64,000 nucleotides of DNA, from positions 62,001-126,000 of the forward strand of contig NZ_BMRY01000007.1 in the NCBI RefSeq assembly GCF_014648875.1. The letters are read 5' to 3'. The notes under the pieces were generated by a model. That model did not search any database. It was not told the DNA's origin and saw only the letters and a list, made by a program, of their open reading frames with translations. Source of the DNA: Streptomyces parvus. Lineage in GTDB: Bacteria; Actinomycetota; Actinomycetes; Streptomycetales; Streptomycetaceae. Shown one piece after another: positions 37,613-46,347 of the stretch (within the stretch, counting starts at the first letter, position 1; each line of letters starts with the position of its first letter). A program made the position numbers and the translations under genes.

Positions 37613-38734
37613 ATGGAGGCCCCCGAGCGAGCGCGGCTGGACGCCTTCTTCCGAAGGATCACCGCGCAGTTCCCCGCTGGCCAGCCGATCACGACGTTGG
37701 TCATCACGCACCTGCTCCAGGAACGACCTGCGTTCTTGCGCGCGATGACCGCGGTGTCCACGATCGGCGCTGTTCTCCCCAAGCCCCGGTCGATCCACCA
37801 GCCGACCCTCGACACCGTCCGCCGCACCCTGCCGGTCCACGACCTGAGCCGCGAGCGGTTCACCGACGAGACTCAGGCCCTGCACTACCTGGAGGACACG
37901 GCCGGCGGCCAGGACGTCGTCCTGGTCGACATCGGCGGGTATTTCGCAGCCAGCCTCGACACCCTCGTGGACAAGTTCTCCGGCCGCATCCTCGGCGTCG
38001 TCGAAGACACTGAGAACGGACACCAGCGGTACGCCGCCCTCGGCTCGCTCCCGTGCCCGGTCTTGTCCGTGGCCCGCTCACCGCTCAAGGACTGCGAGGA
38101 CCACCTCGTCGGCCGGTCCATCGTGTTCTCTACCGACGCCCTCGTCCGCGCCCGCGGGGACATCCTCACGAGCCGCAGCGCCTGCGTCATTGGCTTCGGC
38201 AAGATCGGTCGCTCGATTGCGCAGACCCTGCGTGCCCAGGACCTGCGCGTCACCGTGTACGACAACGACGCGGTCAAGCGGGTACAGGCGCACGCCCTCG
38301 GCTTCCACACCAGCGCCTCCACCACCGAGGCCGTTCACGACGCGGATCTCGTCCTGTGTGCCACCGGCAATCTCGCCCTCCGGCACGAGGATTTCGCCGC
38401 CCTGCGCAACGGCGCGTACCTCGGATCGGTGACTTCCTCCGAGGACGAACTCGAACTGGGCAGCCTCGACGACCTCTACGAACGTCAGCCCGTCGGACCC
38501 CAGTTGACCCGGTACGAGGTCACCGGCCACTACTTTTACGTTCTCGCCGACGGCGGTGCCGTCAACTTCGTGCACGGCGCCGCCGTCGGCACCTACATCC
38601 ACCTCGTCCAGGCCGAGATACTCGCCGCCACCGCCGCACTCAGCCACGCGCGGCTCCAGCCCGGACTGCACGAGATGCCGGCGGCCGACCGCGACACCAT
38701 CGCCAGGACCTGGCTCCGCCACTTCGAAAGGTGA
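37613..38734 (+). CDS. S-adenosylhomocysteine-hydrolase-like NAD-binding protein
   Basis: 373 residues from the ATG at 37613, with an AGAGGAG RBS. The NAD domain of SAH hydrolase type is seen: CVIGFGKIGRSIAQTL (G194-F-G-K-I-G199), ADLVLCATGNLALRHEDFAALRNGAYLGSV, and the C-terminal HYFYVLADGGAVNFVHG. It is shorter than true SAH hydrolases (430 or more residues). Just before the NAD motif the usual DGIKRATD reads DALVRARGD, so the catalytic Lys appears absent. It may oxidise or reduce a nucleoside intermediate rather than cleave SAH, or serve as a divergent SAHH for the methyltransferase. GTGA overlap with the next gene. Confidence 0.78.
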   Translation: MEAPERARLDAFFRRITAQFPAGQPITTLVITHLLQERPAFLRAMTAVSTIGAVLPKPRSIHQPTLDTVRRTLPVHDLSRERFTDETQALHYLEDTAGGQDVVLVDIGGYFAASLDTLVDKFSGRILGVVEDTENGHQRYAALGSLPCPVLSVARSPLKDCEDHLVGRSIVFSTDALVRARGDILTSRSACVIGFGKIGRSIAQTLRAQDLRVTVYDNDAVKRVQAHALGFHTSASTTEAVHDADLVLCATGNLALRHEDFAALRNGAYLGSVTSSEDELELGSLDDLYERQPVGPQLTRYEVTGHYFYVLADGGAVNFVHGAAVGTYIHLVQAEILAATAALSHARLQPGLHEMPAADRDTIARTWLRHFER

Positions 38735-40176
38735 CCTCGTTGCCACCCTCCACCGGACACGTCCGCACCGTCACCGAGGCGTACCTCGCCCGCCACCCTG
38801 ACGAGCGCGCCTCCCTGACGATGCTCTTCGACGTACTCGCGGGCACGGACGATCCCACCAGCCGCAAGACCCTCCCCGCACACGTGACCTGCAGCGCCAT
38901 CGTCATCAACGGTGAACGGGACGTGCTTCACATCCTGCACAAGGCGTCCGGGAAACTTCTGGCGCCCGGCGGGCACAACGAACCGTCCGACCAGCGCCTG
39001 CGCGACGCCGCCCTGCGCGAACTGCACGAGGAGGCCGGCATCCCGCCGAGCGCCGTGGTCCCCCTCGTCGGCCACGAGGACATCCCCCTCGACATCGACG
39101 TGCACGCGATCGACGCGAACCCGTCGAAGAACGAGCCGGCCCACCATCACGTGGACTTCCGCTGGGCCTTCCAACTCGTGACCGATCAGGCGGTGACGCT
39201 GCAGGAGGAGGAGGTCGACGGCTACCAGTGGCGGCCGTTCGCGACCACTTCCTCACCCACCGTCCGCGCCAAGCTCGCCCAGCTCACCTCAAGCCTGCCC
39301 CAACCCGACCACCAGGAGGACGCCGTGGCCGCCACCACAGCCCGCCAGACCGCCGCCCAACGGCGCCGGCACATCGCCGTCATACCGTGCCGCTGGGGTG
39401 CCTCCCGCTTCCCCGGCAAACCACTGGCCCTCCTCGGCGACAAGCCGCTGCTCTGGCACGTCCACCAGCGTTGCCTGGAAGCCAAACGCCTTGACGGGGC
39501 CATCGTCGCCACGGACGACGAGCGCATCGAAGCGGCGTGCCGCGAACTCGGCATCGACTGCATCCGCACCGGGGAGCACCTCACCGGCACCGACCGCGTC
39601 GCGGAGGTCGCTGAACGCCTGCCAGCCGACGGGTACATCAACGTCCAGGGCGACGAGCCGTTCATATCGCCGACCGCGATCGATGACGTCTCGGAGGCCC
39701 TGTTGTACACGCCACCGGGCACGCTGGCCGTGAACGCCTACACCGAGTTGGTCAACGTCGGCGCCGTCCTGGACCACAACGTCGTGAAGGTCGTCGTCAC
39801 TGCCGGCGGCGAGGCCATGATGTTCTCGCGTCAGCCCATTCCCTACCCGAAGGGCGACCGCCCGAAGTATCTGCGCCAGCTGGGTCTCTACGGCTTCGCT
39901 GGTGAGGCTCTCCAACGCTTCCGTCAACTCCAGCAGGGGCCCCTGGAGAGAGCCGAGGGGGTGGAGATGCTGCGCTTCGTAGAACACGGCCACGCCGTGC
40001 AGATGGTTCCTGTCGTGGACGACGGCGTGGCCGTAGACACCCCTGAGGATCTGGCGCGAGTCGAACGCCTCTTCGATCAGTACGGCCGATCGGCCCGTAC
40101 GCGGGGGACGGATCGGGGAATCACGTCATCTGGCACTCGTGCCCGATCTCCGGAGAGCTCCCGTTACCCCTTCTAG
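38731..40176 (+). CDS. Nudix hydrolase fused to a CMP-KDO-synthetase-like cytidylyltransferase
   Basis: 481 residues in one uninterrupted frame from the GTG at 38731. N-terminal Nudix domain (about 45-190): GGHNEPSDQRLRD then RELHEEAGI; the REUxEExGU core is complete, while the first Glu of the box is Asp and the spacing is one longer. The C-terminal domain (about 213-470) is KdsB-like: IPCRWGASRFPGKPLALLG, VATDDERI, VNVQGDEPF-type INVQGDEPFISP, MFSRQPIPYPKG, LGLYGFAGEAL and GVAVDTPEDL. KdsB makes CMP-KDO from CTP; Streptomyces has no LPS, so the sugar acid here is different. An internal GTG at 39325 could give a separate cytidylyltransferase. Last gene of the pathway. Confidence 0.88.
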   Translation: MTSLPPSTGHVRTVTEAYLARHPDERASLTMLFDVLAGTDDPTSRKTLPAHVTCSAIVINGERDVLHILHKASGKLLAPGGHNEPSDQRLRDAALRELHEEAGIPPSAVVPLVGHEDIPLDIDVHAIDANPSKNEPAHHHVDFRWAFQLVTDQAVTLQEEEVDGYQWRPFATTSSPTVRAKLAQLTSSLPQPDHQEDAVAATTARQTAAQRRRHIAVIPCRWGASRFPGKPLALLGDKPLLWHVHQRCLEAKRLDGAIVATDDERIEAACRELGIDCIRTGEHLTGTDRVAEVAERLPADGYINVQGDEPFISPTAIDDVSEALLYTPPGTLAVNAYTELVNVGAVLDHNVVKVVVTAGGEAMMFSRQPIPYPKGDRPKYLRQLGLYGFAGEALQRFRQLQQGPLERAEGVEMLRFVEHGHAVQMVPVVDDGVAVDTPEDLARVERLFDQYGRSARTRGTDRGITSSGTRARSPESSRYPF

Positions 40177-40625
40177 CGAAGCAGGTCCGGGGCTTGCCTA
40201 CTCGCACCCGGGACGACCTACTAATCCAGAGACAGCGAAGTCCCCAACCCTGCACGTTGAAAAGCCGGTTCACATTCCCGAGCTCCACGCCTGCGGCGTA
40301 TCCGCGACTGCCAGACCCTCCGCGTCACGCTGCTCGGGGCCCGGGAAGAACTCACCGGCGGCCAGGGCCCGAGGCGGCCGAAGTCCTGGCGGAGGTGCTC
40401 CGGCTAAGGCCGATAGGGCTACCGTCCGTCTGCAAGAAGCGTGAGCCTGCGCGACCCCTCCGCCAGCCGGAACCATTGGGGCGACTGCCGCGCACTCTAC
40501 GCTCCCGAGTTTCCGCTCGGCGAAGTTTGCGACTGGCAATGGAGCAAGCGAGGGCTGTTTGCCGCTACGTGGCGAGGTCGACAAGCCGGGTCGCGGGCAG
40601 GGTGGTGGCTGGATTGCTCCAGTCC
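40177..40625 (+). other. Intergenic DNA left of the transposon
   Basis: No convincing gene. A 62-codon frame (40441-40629) has Trp/Cys-containing but non-domain sequence, and its TAA stop lies within the GTAAC target site. This stretch was continuous with 49619-50149 before the transposon inserted, forming roughly 1 kb of intergenic DNA. Confidence 0.5.
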
Positions 40626-40630
40626 GTAAC
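40626..40630. repeat. Target-site duplication GTAAC, left copy
   Basis: GTAAC directly precedes the left inverted repeat and is repeated directly after the right one (49614-49618). Five base pairs is the normal duplication length for Tn3-family elements. Confidence 0.9.
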
Positions 40631-40678
40631 CGGGCTTGGGGAACATCGGTACAGCGGTTGGCGCTGAGAACGATCATG
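40631..40678 (+). repeat. Left terminal inverted repeat of the Tn3 element
   Basis: 48 bp beginning CGGGCTTGGGGAACATCGG and ending GAACGATCATG; an exact reverse complement of 49566-49613. Tn3-family repeats are usually about 38 bp, so 48 identical bases is long. Confidence 0.95.
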
Positions 40679-40776
40679 AGCAGTGAGCGGTGAACTTCTA
40701 GCACGGGTGGTCTGCTTCCTGGGGCCCTTCGGCCAAAGATCCACGTTCTGTAGCGGCGGATGGTTGGCTCCGCCGC

Positions 40777-43700
40777 ATGCCGGTGGAATTTCTGACGGAT
40801 GACCAGGCCGAGGCGTACGGGAAGTTCGTCGAGGAGCCGACGCGCCCGGAGTTGGAGCGCTTCTTCTTCCTGGACGACGTAGACCGCGATCTGATCGCGC
40901 TGCGGCGTACGCAGTACCACCAACTGGGCTTCGCGCTACAGATGTGCACAGTGCGCTACATCGGCAGGTTCCTTCCGGACGATCCGCTGAGTGTGCCGTG
41001 GCCGGTGCTGGAACACCTGGCGGAGCAGCTCGGCATCGAGGATGTCGCGGTCGTGAAGCGGTACACCGAGCGGCCGAAGACCGCGTACGAGCACGCGTGG
41101 GAGATCCGGGACGCGTATGAGTATCACGAGTACGACGATCCGGAGTGGGGGCGGAAGTTCCGGACGTTCCTGCACGGGCGGGCGTGGACCGCGCATGCGG
41201 AGGGGCCGAAGGCTCTGTTCGACTATGCGGTGGGCTGGCTGCGTAAGCACCGGGTGCTGCTGCCTGGTGTTTCCGTGCTGGCGCGGCAGGTGTCCGAGGT
41301 CCGCGAGATCGCGGACAAGCGCCTGCACACCACGGTCGCCAGGGCGGCCTGGCGGGCGGACCCCTCGCTGCCCGCCGACCTGGTGGCGCTGCTGGAGACT
41401 CCCGAAGGGCGTCGGTACTCGTACCTGGAGACCTTCCGCCGGCCGCCGACGAAGACGACGGGGACGGCGATGAAGCGGGCGCTGGAGCGGGTGGACGAGA
41501 TCGCGGTGTACCGGCTGGGGCGGGTGAAGCTGGACAAGCTCCCGCCGAACCGGCTCGCCGCGCTGGCCCGGTACGGGCTGGGGTCGAAGGCGACGAGCCT
41601 GGAGCGGGCCCCGGAGCCGAAGCGGACCGCGATGCTGACCGCGGTGATGCGGCATCTGGAGGCCAAGGCGATCGACGACGCGCTGGAGCTGTTCACGGTG
41701 CTGATGTCGACCAAGCTGCTCAGCACCGCGAAGCGGCTCACGAACAAGGACCGGCTCTCCACGCTGCCGCAGCTGGAGAAGGCGTCGCGCATCACGGCCC
41801 GCATCTCGAAGGTGTTCATGGAGGAGCTGGAGCACATCGAGGAGAGCGGCAAGGCGGTGGACGCGGCCGCGATGTGGAAGGTGCTGGAGGAGGTCGCGCC
41901 GAGGGCCCAGCTGTGGAGCGCGGCCACCACGGTGGCGAGCCTGGTCCCGGAGGACGACGACTCCGCCGAGATCGCGATCCGCGAGGCGCTGGCCAACCGC
42001 TACAACACGGTGCGCCCGTTCCTGTCGCTGCTCGGCGACACCAGGATGCTCGGCGCGGCCCCGGCCGGGGAGCGGGTCCTGGCCGCGGTCAAGGGCCTGC
42101 CCGCGCTCAGCCGCCGCCAGGTGACGAAGAAGCCGCTGCTGAAGCGGGAGGTCGACGACAAGGTCGTGCCGCCGTACTGGCGCAAGGCGGTGTACGCGAA
42201 CAAGGACCTGCCGCAGGGCTCGGTGGACCGCGACGCGTATGTGGTGTGCGTGCTGGAGCAGCTGTACAGGGCGCTGGTCAGCCGCGCCGTCTTCGCTTCC
42301 CCTTCGCACCGCTTCTCCAACCCGCGCGCCCGCCTGCTGGACGGCAAGCCGTGGCTGGCGGTGCGCGAGGACGTACTGGCCGGCCTGAGTCTGGAGGCTC
42401 CCGTCGAGGAGCATCTGGCGGAGCTGGTGCGGGTGCTGGACGCGGCGTGGAAGCAGATGGTCGAACGCCTCGAAGAGGCCGGCGCGGACGCGAAGGTGAG
42501 CATCGAGGTGCAGCCCAATGGGCGGGCCAAGCTGAATGTGGACGCGCTCGGGGCGCTCGGGGTGCCCAAGTCGCTGGCCTGGCTGCGCAAGCGGGTCGAG
42601 AAGATGCTCCCTAAGATCGACCTGCCGGACCTGCTGTTCGAGGTCCATTCCTGGACCGGGTTCCTGGACGCCTTCGTGCACCTGGGCGACGGCAAGACCC
42701 GCATGAAGGACCTCACCACATCGGTCGTCGCGCTCCTGGTGAGCGAGGCGTGCAACATCGGCATGACCCCGGTTACCAACCCCGGCCACGAGGCGCTGAC
42801 CCGCTCCCGGCTGGTCCACGTCGACCAGTACTACCTGCGCGGCGACGCCATCGCCGCGGCCAACGCCGCCCTGATCGAGGCCCAGGCGAAGGTGCCGATC
42901 GTGGCGCACTGGGGCAACGGGCTGCTCGCCTCCGTCGACGGCCTGCGCTTCGTCGTCCCGGTGAGGTCCATCAGCACCGCCCCGAACCCGAAGTACTTCG
43001 GGTTCAAGCGCGGCATCACCTGGCTGAACGCAGTAAATGACCAGGTCTTCGGGATCGGGCAGATGGTGGTGCCCGGCACGCCGCGGGACTCCCTGCACAT
43101 CCTGGACGCCCTGCTGAACCTCGACGGCGGGGTGAAGCCGGAGATGGTCGCCACCGACAACGCCTCGTACAGCGACATGGTGTTCGGCCTGTTCAAGATC
43201 CTGGGCTACAACTTCTCCCCGCGGTTCAAGGACCTGGACGACCAAAGGTTCTGGCGGGCGGAGATGGACGGGATCGAGACCGGCGGCTACGGGCTGCTCA
43301 CGGACCTGGCCCGCACGAACAAGGTGAACCTGACGAAGGTGACCACACAGTGGGAGGACATGCTGAAGGTGGCCGGCTCGCTGGTCACCAACCAGGTGAG
43401 GGCCTATGACCTGCTGCGGATGTTCGGCAACCATGGACGGCCCACGCCGCTGGGGCAGGCGTTCGCCGAGTACGGACGCATCGCCAAGACCCTGCACCTG
43501 CTCCAGGTCGTCGACCCGGTCGATGACACCTACCGGCGGCAGATGGGCAAGCAGCTCAGCGTCCAGGAGTCCCGCCACACCCTCGCCCGGGACATCTGCC
43601 ACGGCAAGCGCGGCACCATCCACCAGGCGTACCGGGACGGAATGGAAGATCAACTAGGGTCGCTGGGACTGGTGTTGAACGCCGTGGTGCTCTGGACGAC

Positions 43701-43956
43701 GAAGTACATCGACGCCGCGGTCGCCCAGCTGCGCGCCGAGGGCCACGAGATCAGCGATGAGGATGTCGCCCGCCTGTCCCCGCTGAAGTTCAAGAACCTC
43801 AACGTCCTGGGCCGCTACAGCTTCACCCCCTCCACCCCGCCCCAGGGCCTGCGCCCGCTGCGTGACCCCGACGCCCCCGAGCTCGACGACGACGAGGACG
43901 AGTGGACAGCCCCGGAAGCCAGATCGGCCCCGGCACTGCCCCACAGGGAGACCTGA
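40777..43956 (+). CDS. tnpA: Tn3-family transposase (TnpA)
   Basis: 1,059 residues. It starts MPVEFLTDDQAEAYGKF and is of full family length (about 1,000). Catalytic DDE triad: D721 in LLASVDGLRFV, D794 in VATDNASYSDMVFGLF, and E957 in YRDGMEDQLGSLGLVLNAVV. Other family marks are WGNGLLASVDG, RFKDLDDQRFW and the late QESRHTLARDICHGKRG. It binds the 48-bp ends and performs replicative transposition. No frameshift. Starts 98 bp inside the left repeat. Confidence 0.97.
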   Translation: MPVEFLTDDQAEAYGKFVEEPTRPELERFFFLDDVDRDLIALRRTQYHQLGFALQMCTVRYIGRFLPDDPLSVPWPVLEHLAEQLGIEDVAVVKRYTERPKTAYEHAWEIRDAYEYHEYDDPEWGRKFRTFLHGRAWTAHAEGPKALFDYAVGWLRKHRVLLPGVSVLARQVSEVREIADKRLHTTVARAAWRADPSLPADLVALLETPEGRRYSYLETFRRPPTKTTGTAMKRALERVDEIAVYRLGRVKLDKLPPNRLAALARYGLGSKATSLERAPEPKRTAMLTAVMRHLEAKAIDDALELFTVLMSTKLLSTAKRLTNKDRLSTLPQLEKASRITARISKVFMEELEHIEESGKAVDAAAMWKVLEEVAPRAQLWSAATTVASLVPEDDDSAEIAIREALANRYNTVRPFLSLLGDTRMLGAAPAGERVLAAVKGLPALSRRQVTKKPLLKREVDDKVVPPYWRKAVYANKDLPQGSVDRDAYVVCVLEQLYRALVSRAVFASPSHRFSNPRARLLDGKPWLAVREDVLAGLSLEAPVEEHLAELVRVLDAAWKQMVERLEEAGADAKVSIEVQPNGRAKLNVDALGALGVPKSLAWLRKRVEKMLPKIDLPDLLFEVHSWTGFLDAFVHLGDGKTRMKDLTTSVVALLVSEACNIGMTPVTNPGHEALTRSRLVHVDQYYLRGDAIAAANAALIEAQAKVPIVAHWGNGLLASVDGLRFVVPVRSISTAPNPKYFGFKRGITWLNAVNDQVFGIGQMVVPGTPRDSLHILDALLNLDGGVKPEMVATDNASYSDMVFGLFKILGYNFSPRFKDLDDQRFWRAEMDGIETGGYGLLTDLARTNKVNLTKVTTQWEDMLKVAGSLVTNQVRAYDLLRMFGNHGRPTPLGQAFAEYGRIAKTLHLLQVVDPVDDTYRRQMGKQLSVQESRHTLARDICHGKRGTIHQAYRDGMEDQLGSLGLVLNAVVLWTTKYIDAAVAQLRAEGHEISDEDVARLSPLKFKNLNVLGRYSFTPSTPPQGLRPLRDPDAPELDDDEDEWTAPEARSAPALPHRET

Positions 43957-43970
43957 CCGCCCGGCGCCGG

Positions 43971-44567
43971 TCAGCGCAGGCGGCCGAGGCCGGGCAGGAA
44001 GCGGCCGGTGCGGGCGGCGTACTGGTGCCAAGCCGCTTGGTGGATGCGGTCCAGGTAGGGCTCTTCGATCCGGCGGACCTGGAGCTCGTTGCCGATGACC
44101 ATGGCCGCCAGGCCCGCCATGGCGACGATGTTGGGGACGGCGAGCGCCAGCCCGGCGGTCATTGCGGTCAGCGCGGTGTAGATGGGGTTGCGCACCAGGT
44201 GGAACGGGCCGGTGGTGACCAGTGCCGGGCGCTCGGCGGGGTCGACCGTGGTGCGCCAGGAGGCGCCCATGGCGAGCTGGCAGACGAAGACCGCAACGAT
44301 GCCCAGCCCGGCCAGCACCGCCCCGATCACACGCAGGGTCGGCCGGTCCGGCGCGGACAGCGGGTCCAGCCCGGCAAGCTCTGCGATCGGGGCCGCGACG
44401 CCGGCGGCGAGACCGCCGAGCGCGCTCGCCAGCCGCGCGCACCAGTGGAAGGCCCCCACCGGGCGCCGCACCCCGCTCTCCCCGGTACGGCGCCGCTGAA
44501 CCGCGATCCGCACGCCGCCGTCCAGCAGCAGGAACAGCGCGAACAGGCCCAGGGCCAGGAGTGCCAT
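43971..44567 (-). CDS. Isoprenylcysteine carboxylmethyltransferase (ICMT)-like membrane methyltransferase
   Basis: 198 residues. Four or five transmembrane helices and the ICMT/PEMT-type C-terminal SAM motif TTGPFHLVRNPIYTALTAM with the later EEPYLDRIHQAAWHQYAARTGRF. Such prokaryotic homologues sit in many metal-resistance operons with unclear substrates. It lies 5 bp downstream of the SAM methyltransferase gene on the same strand; both are cargo of the transposon. Confidence 0.82.
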   Translation of the reverse strand: MALLALGLFALFLLLDGGVRIAVQRRRTGESGVRRPVGAFHWCARLASALGGLAAGVAAPIAELAGLDPLSAPDRPTLRVIGAVLAGLGIVAVFVCQLAMGASWRTTVDPAERPALVTTGPFHLVRNPIYTALTAMTAGLALAVPNIVAMAGLAAMVIGNELQVRRIEEPYLDRIHQAAWHQYAARTGRFLPGLGRLR

Positions 44568-44572
44568 GGTGA

Positions 44573-45202
44573 TCAGCCCCTGTCCGGGTCCTGCTTGACC
44601 GCCACGCCGAGCAGGTAGTCGCCCTGGATTTTCGTGAATGCGCCCCGCACGGCCAGGCCGTGATGGGGGAGTTCGGCGAGGAACTCCTGCGCGCTGAAGC
44701 GGTCGCGGGTGGGGTGGACGAACAGCTTCTGGTAGGAGGGCCGGGCCAGGGCGTGTGAGGTGACCTCGTCGAAGACGAACATCCCGCCCGGCTTGAGGAC
44801 GCGGGCGATCTCGGCGACCGCCGAGCGCCAGTCGGGGATGTGGTGGATGATCGCGAAGTCGAACGCCGCGTCATAGCTGCCGTCCTCGGCGCCGAACGCG
44901 GACTTGAGGTCGGTGGCGTCGCCCGCGGCCAGGCGGACCCGGCCCGGCCGGTCCGCCAGTCGGTAACGGGCCTTGGCGACCATCGTCTCATCCAGGTCGA
45001 TGGCGTCGACCCGGGCGGCGCGGAAGCGGTCGAGGATCATCCGCGTGCCGTACCCGGAGCCGCAGCCGATCTCCACCGCCCGGGACCCCGGCGGGAGCGG
45101 GCCGCCCGCCAGGCCGAGCAGGGCCGGAACCTCGTAGAAGCGTTGCAGGGCCCGGCGGACGGGGTTGTTGACCGCCGCCTTCTCGATCCGGTTCATCAGC
45201 AT
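44573..45202 (-). CDS. Class I SAM-dependent methyltransferase (transposon cargo)
   Basis: 209 residues from the ATG at 45202, chosen for the GGGGG tract 6 bp upstream; the ATG at 45196 is an alternative. SAM motif I AVEIGCGSGYGTRMIL, acidic VDAIDLDETM, AAGDATDL, DFAIIHHIPDW and VLKPGGMFVFDEV. Substrate unknown. It is divergent from the ArsR-type gene (48-bp gap), so it could be under the same metal control; metal or metalloid methylation is a possibility but the Cys pattern of ArsM is missing. Confidence 0.85.
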   Translation of the reverse strand: MLMNRIEKAAVNNPVRRALQRFYEVPALLGLAGGPLPPGSRAVEIGCGSGYGTRMILDRFRAARVDAIDLDETMVAKARYRLADRPGRVRLAAGDATDLKSAFGAEDGSYDAAFDFAIIHHIPDWRSAVAEIARVLKPGGMFVFDEVTSHALARPSYQKLFVHPTRDRFSAQEFLAELPHHGLAVRGAFTKIQGDYLLGVAVKQDPDRG

Positions 45203-45250
45203 GACGCGACCCCCATAGATGACATCGGTGACTGTAGCTATCATCGCTCC

Positions 45251-45646
45251 ATGACGATGAATAGCACGGAGGCCGCACCGTCGGCCACCACTTCGTGCGG
45301 GGCACCCTCGGCGGCTGTCGCCCTGTTCCGCTCGCTGGGCGACCCGGCCCGCCTGGCGATCCTGCGGCGCCTGGCCGAGGGCGAGGCGCGGGTGACCGAC
45401 CTGGTCGCCTGCGTGGGCCTGGCGCAGTCCACGGTCTCGGCGCACCTCGCGTGCCTGCGCGACTGCGGGCTGATCACCTCCCGGCCGCAGGGCCGGGCCA
45501 CCCTGCACGCGCTGGCCCGCCCCGAGCTGTTGGACCTGCTGGCCGCCGCCGAGCAGCTGCTCGCCGCGACCGGCGAGGCCGTCGACCTGTGCCCCGCCTA
45601 CGGAACCACCATCCCCGCCCCCGCCGCCGAGGAGTCCGCCCGATGA
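45251..45646 (+). CDS. ArsR/SmtB-family Cd/Pb sensor, CmtR-like
   Basis: 131 residues from the ATG at 45251. Winged helix repressor with the recognition helix QSTVSAHLACLRDCGLI. The cysteines C68 and C72 in LACLRDC and a C-terminal C114 in VDLCPAYG match the CmtR arrangement (C57, C61, C102 in M. tuberculosis), which senses Cd(II) and Pb(II). C54 is additional. ATGA overlap with the transporter gene. A TATCAT at 45239-45244, six bases before the start codon, may be a -10 box giving a leaderless mRNA. Confidence 0.88.
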   Translation: MTMNSTEAAPSATTSCGAPSAAVALFRSLGDPARLAILRRLAEGEARVTDLVACVGLAQSTVSAHLACLRDCGLITSRPQGRATLHALARPELLDLLAAAEQLLAATGEAVDLCPAYGTTIPAPAAEESAR

Positions 45647-46347
45647 GCACCACCCCGACCGCCGCCACGCCTGATGTGACCGGGCCGGCCGCGCACCGCG
45701 CCGTGCGGTACGCGAAGTTCACCATCGGCTACAACGTCATCGAGGGCATCATCGCCATCTCGGCCGGCGCGGTCGCCGGAGCGGTGTCGCTGATCGGGTT
45801 CGGCATCGACTCCGGCATCGAGGTCGCCGCCGCGGTGGTGGTCCTGATCCGGCTGCTGGCGGAGATCAAGGGCGGCGAGCCGGACGAGGCCAAGGAACGC
45901 CGGGCGCTGAAGTTCATCGCCATCACCTTCTTCGCGCTCGCCGCGTACGTCACCGTCGAGGGCGTCCGCGACCTGTTCAGCGGCGAGAAGCCCGATACCT
46001 CCCTGGTCGGCATCGTCCTGACCGGCGTGTCCATCGTGATCATGCCGTGGCTGGCGCGCGCCAAGCGCAAGGCCGGACTGGAGATGAACTCCCGCCTGGT
46101 CGTCGCGGATGCCGCCGAGACCAAGCTGTGCGCCTGGCTGTCCGTCTCGACGTTCGCGGGCCTGCTGGCGTTCGCCCTCTTCGGCTGGACCTGGCTGGAC
46201 CCGGTCGCCGGATTCGTGATCGCCGCCTTCGCCGTCATGGAGGGCAAGGAGGCCTGGGAAGGCGAACTGGTCTGCGACGACGGCTGCGAGGACGACAAGC
46301 CCGTCGCGTCCGGTGAGGCGTCCTCCTGCTCGGACGGCTGCAAGTGA
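45643..46347 (+). CDS. Cation diffusion facilitator-like metal transporter
   Basis: 234 residues. Five to six helices with the CDF-like first and second helices (YNVIEGIIAISAGAVAGAVSLIGFGIDSGIEV, seen as two adjacent parts) and LDPVAGFVIAAFAVMEG at the end. Acidic residues D in FGIDSGIE and D in VADAAETK lie where CDF metal sites are found. The C-terminal tail is Cys-rich (LVCDDGCEDD, SSCSDGCK), suggesting soft-metal binding. Coupled to its CmtR-like regulator (ATGA) and to lspA (GTGA). Predicted Cd/Pb/Zn efflux. Confidence 0.85.
   Translation: MSTTPTAATPDVTGPAAHRAVRYAKFTIGYNVIEGIIAISAGAVAGAVSLIGFGIDSGIEVAAAVVVLIRLLAEIKGGEPDEAKERRALKFIAITFFALAAYVTVEGVRDLFSGEKPDTSLVGIVLTGVSIVIMPWLARAKRKAGLEMNSRLVVADAAETKLCAWLSVSTFAGLLAFALFGWTWLDPVAGFVIAAFAVMEGKEAWEGELVCDDGCEDDKPVASGEASSCSDGCK

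Noticed and set aside
40441..40629. Possible gene interrupted by the transposon
   Set aside because: Its stop codon lies in the target site itself (GTAAC), so the frame ends there with or without the insertion; the sequence shows no family resemblance.
40936..43653. 905-codon minus-strand open frame inside the transposase gene
   Set aside because: Antisense to a full-length TnpA with intact DDE motifs; its translation is a Val/Gln/Arg/His repeat-like shadow.
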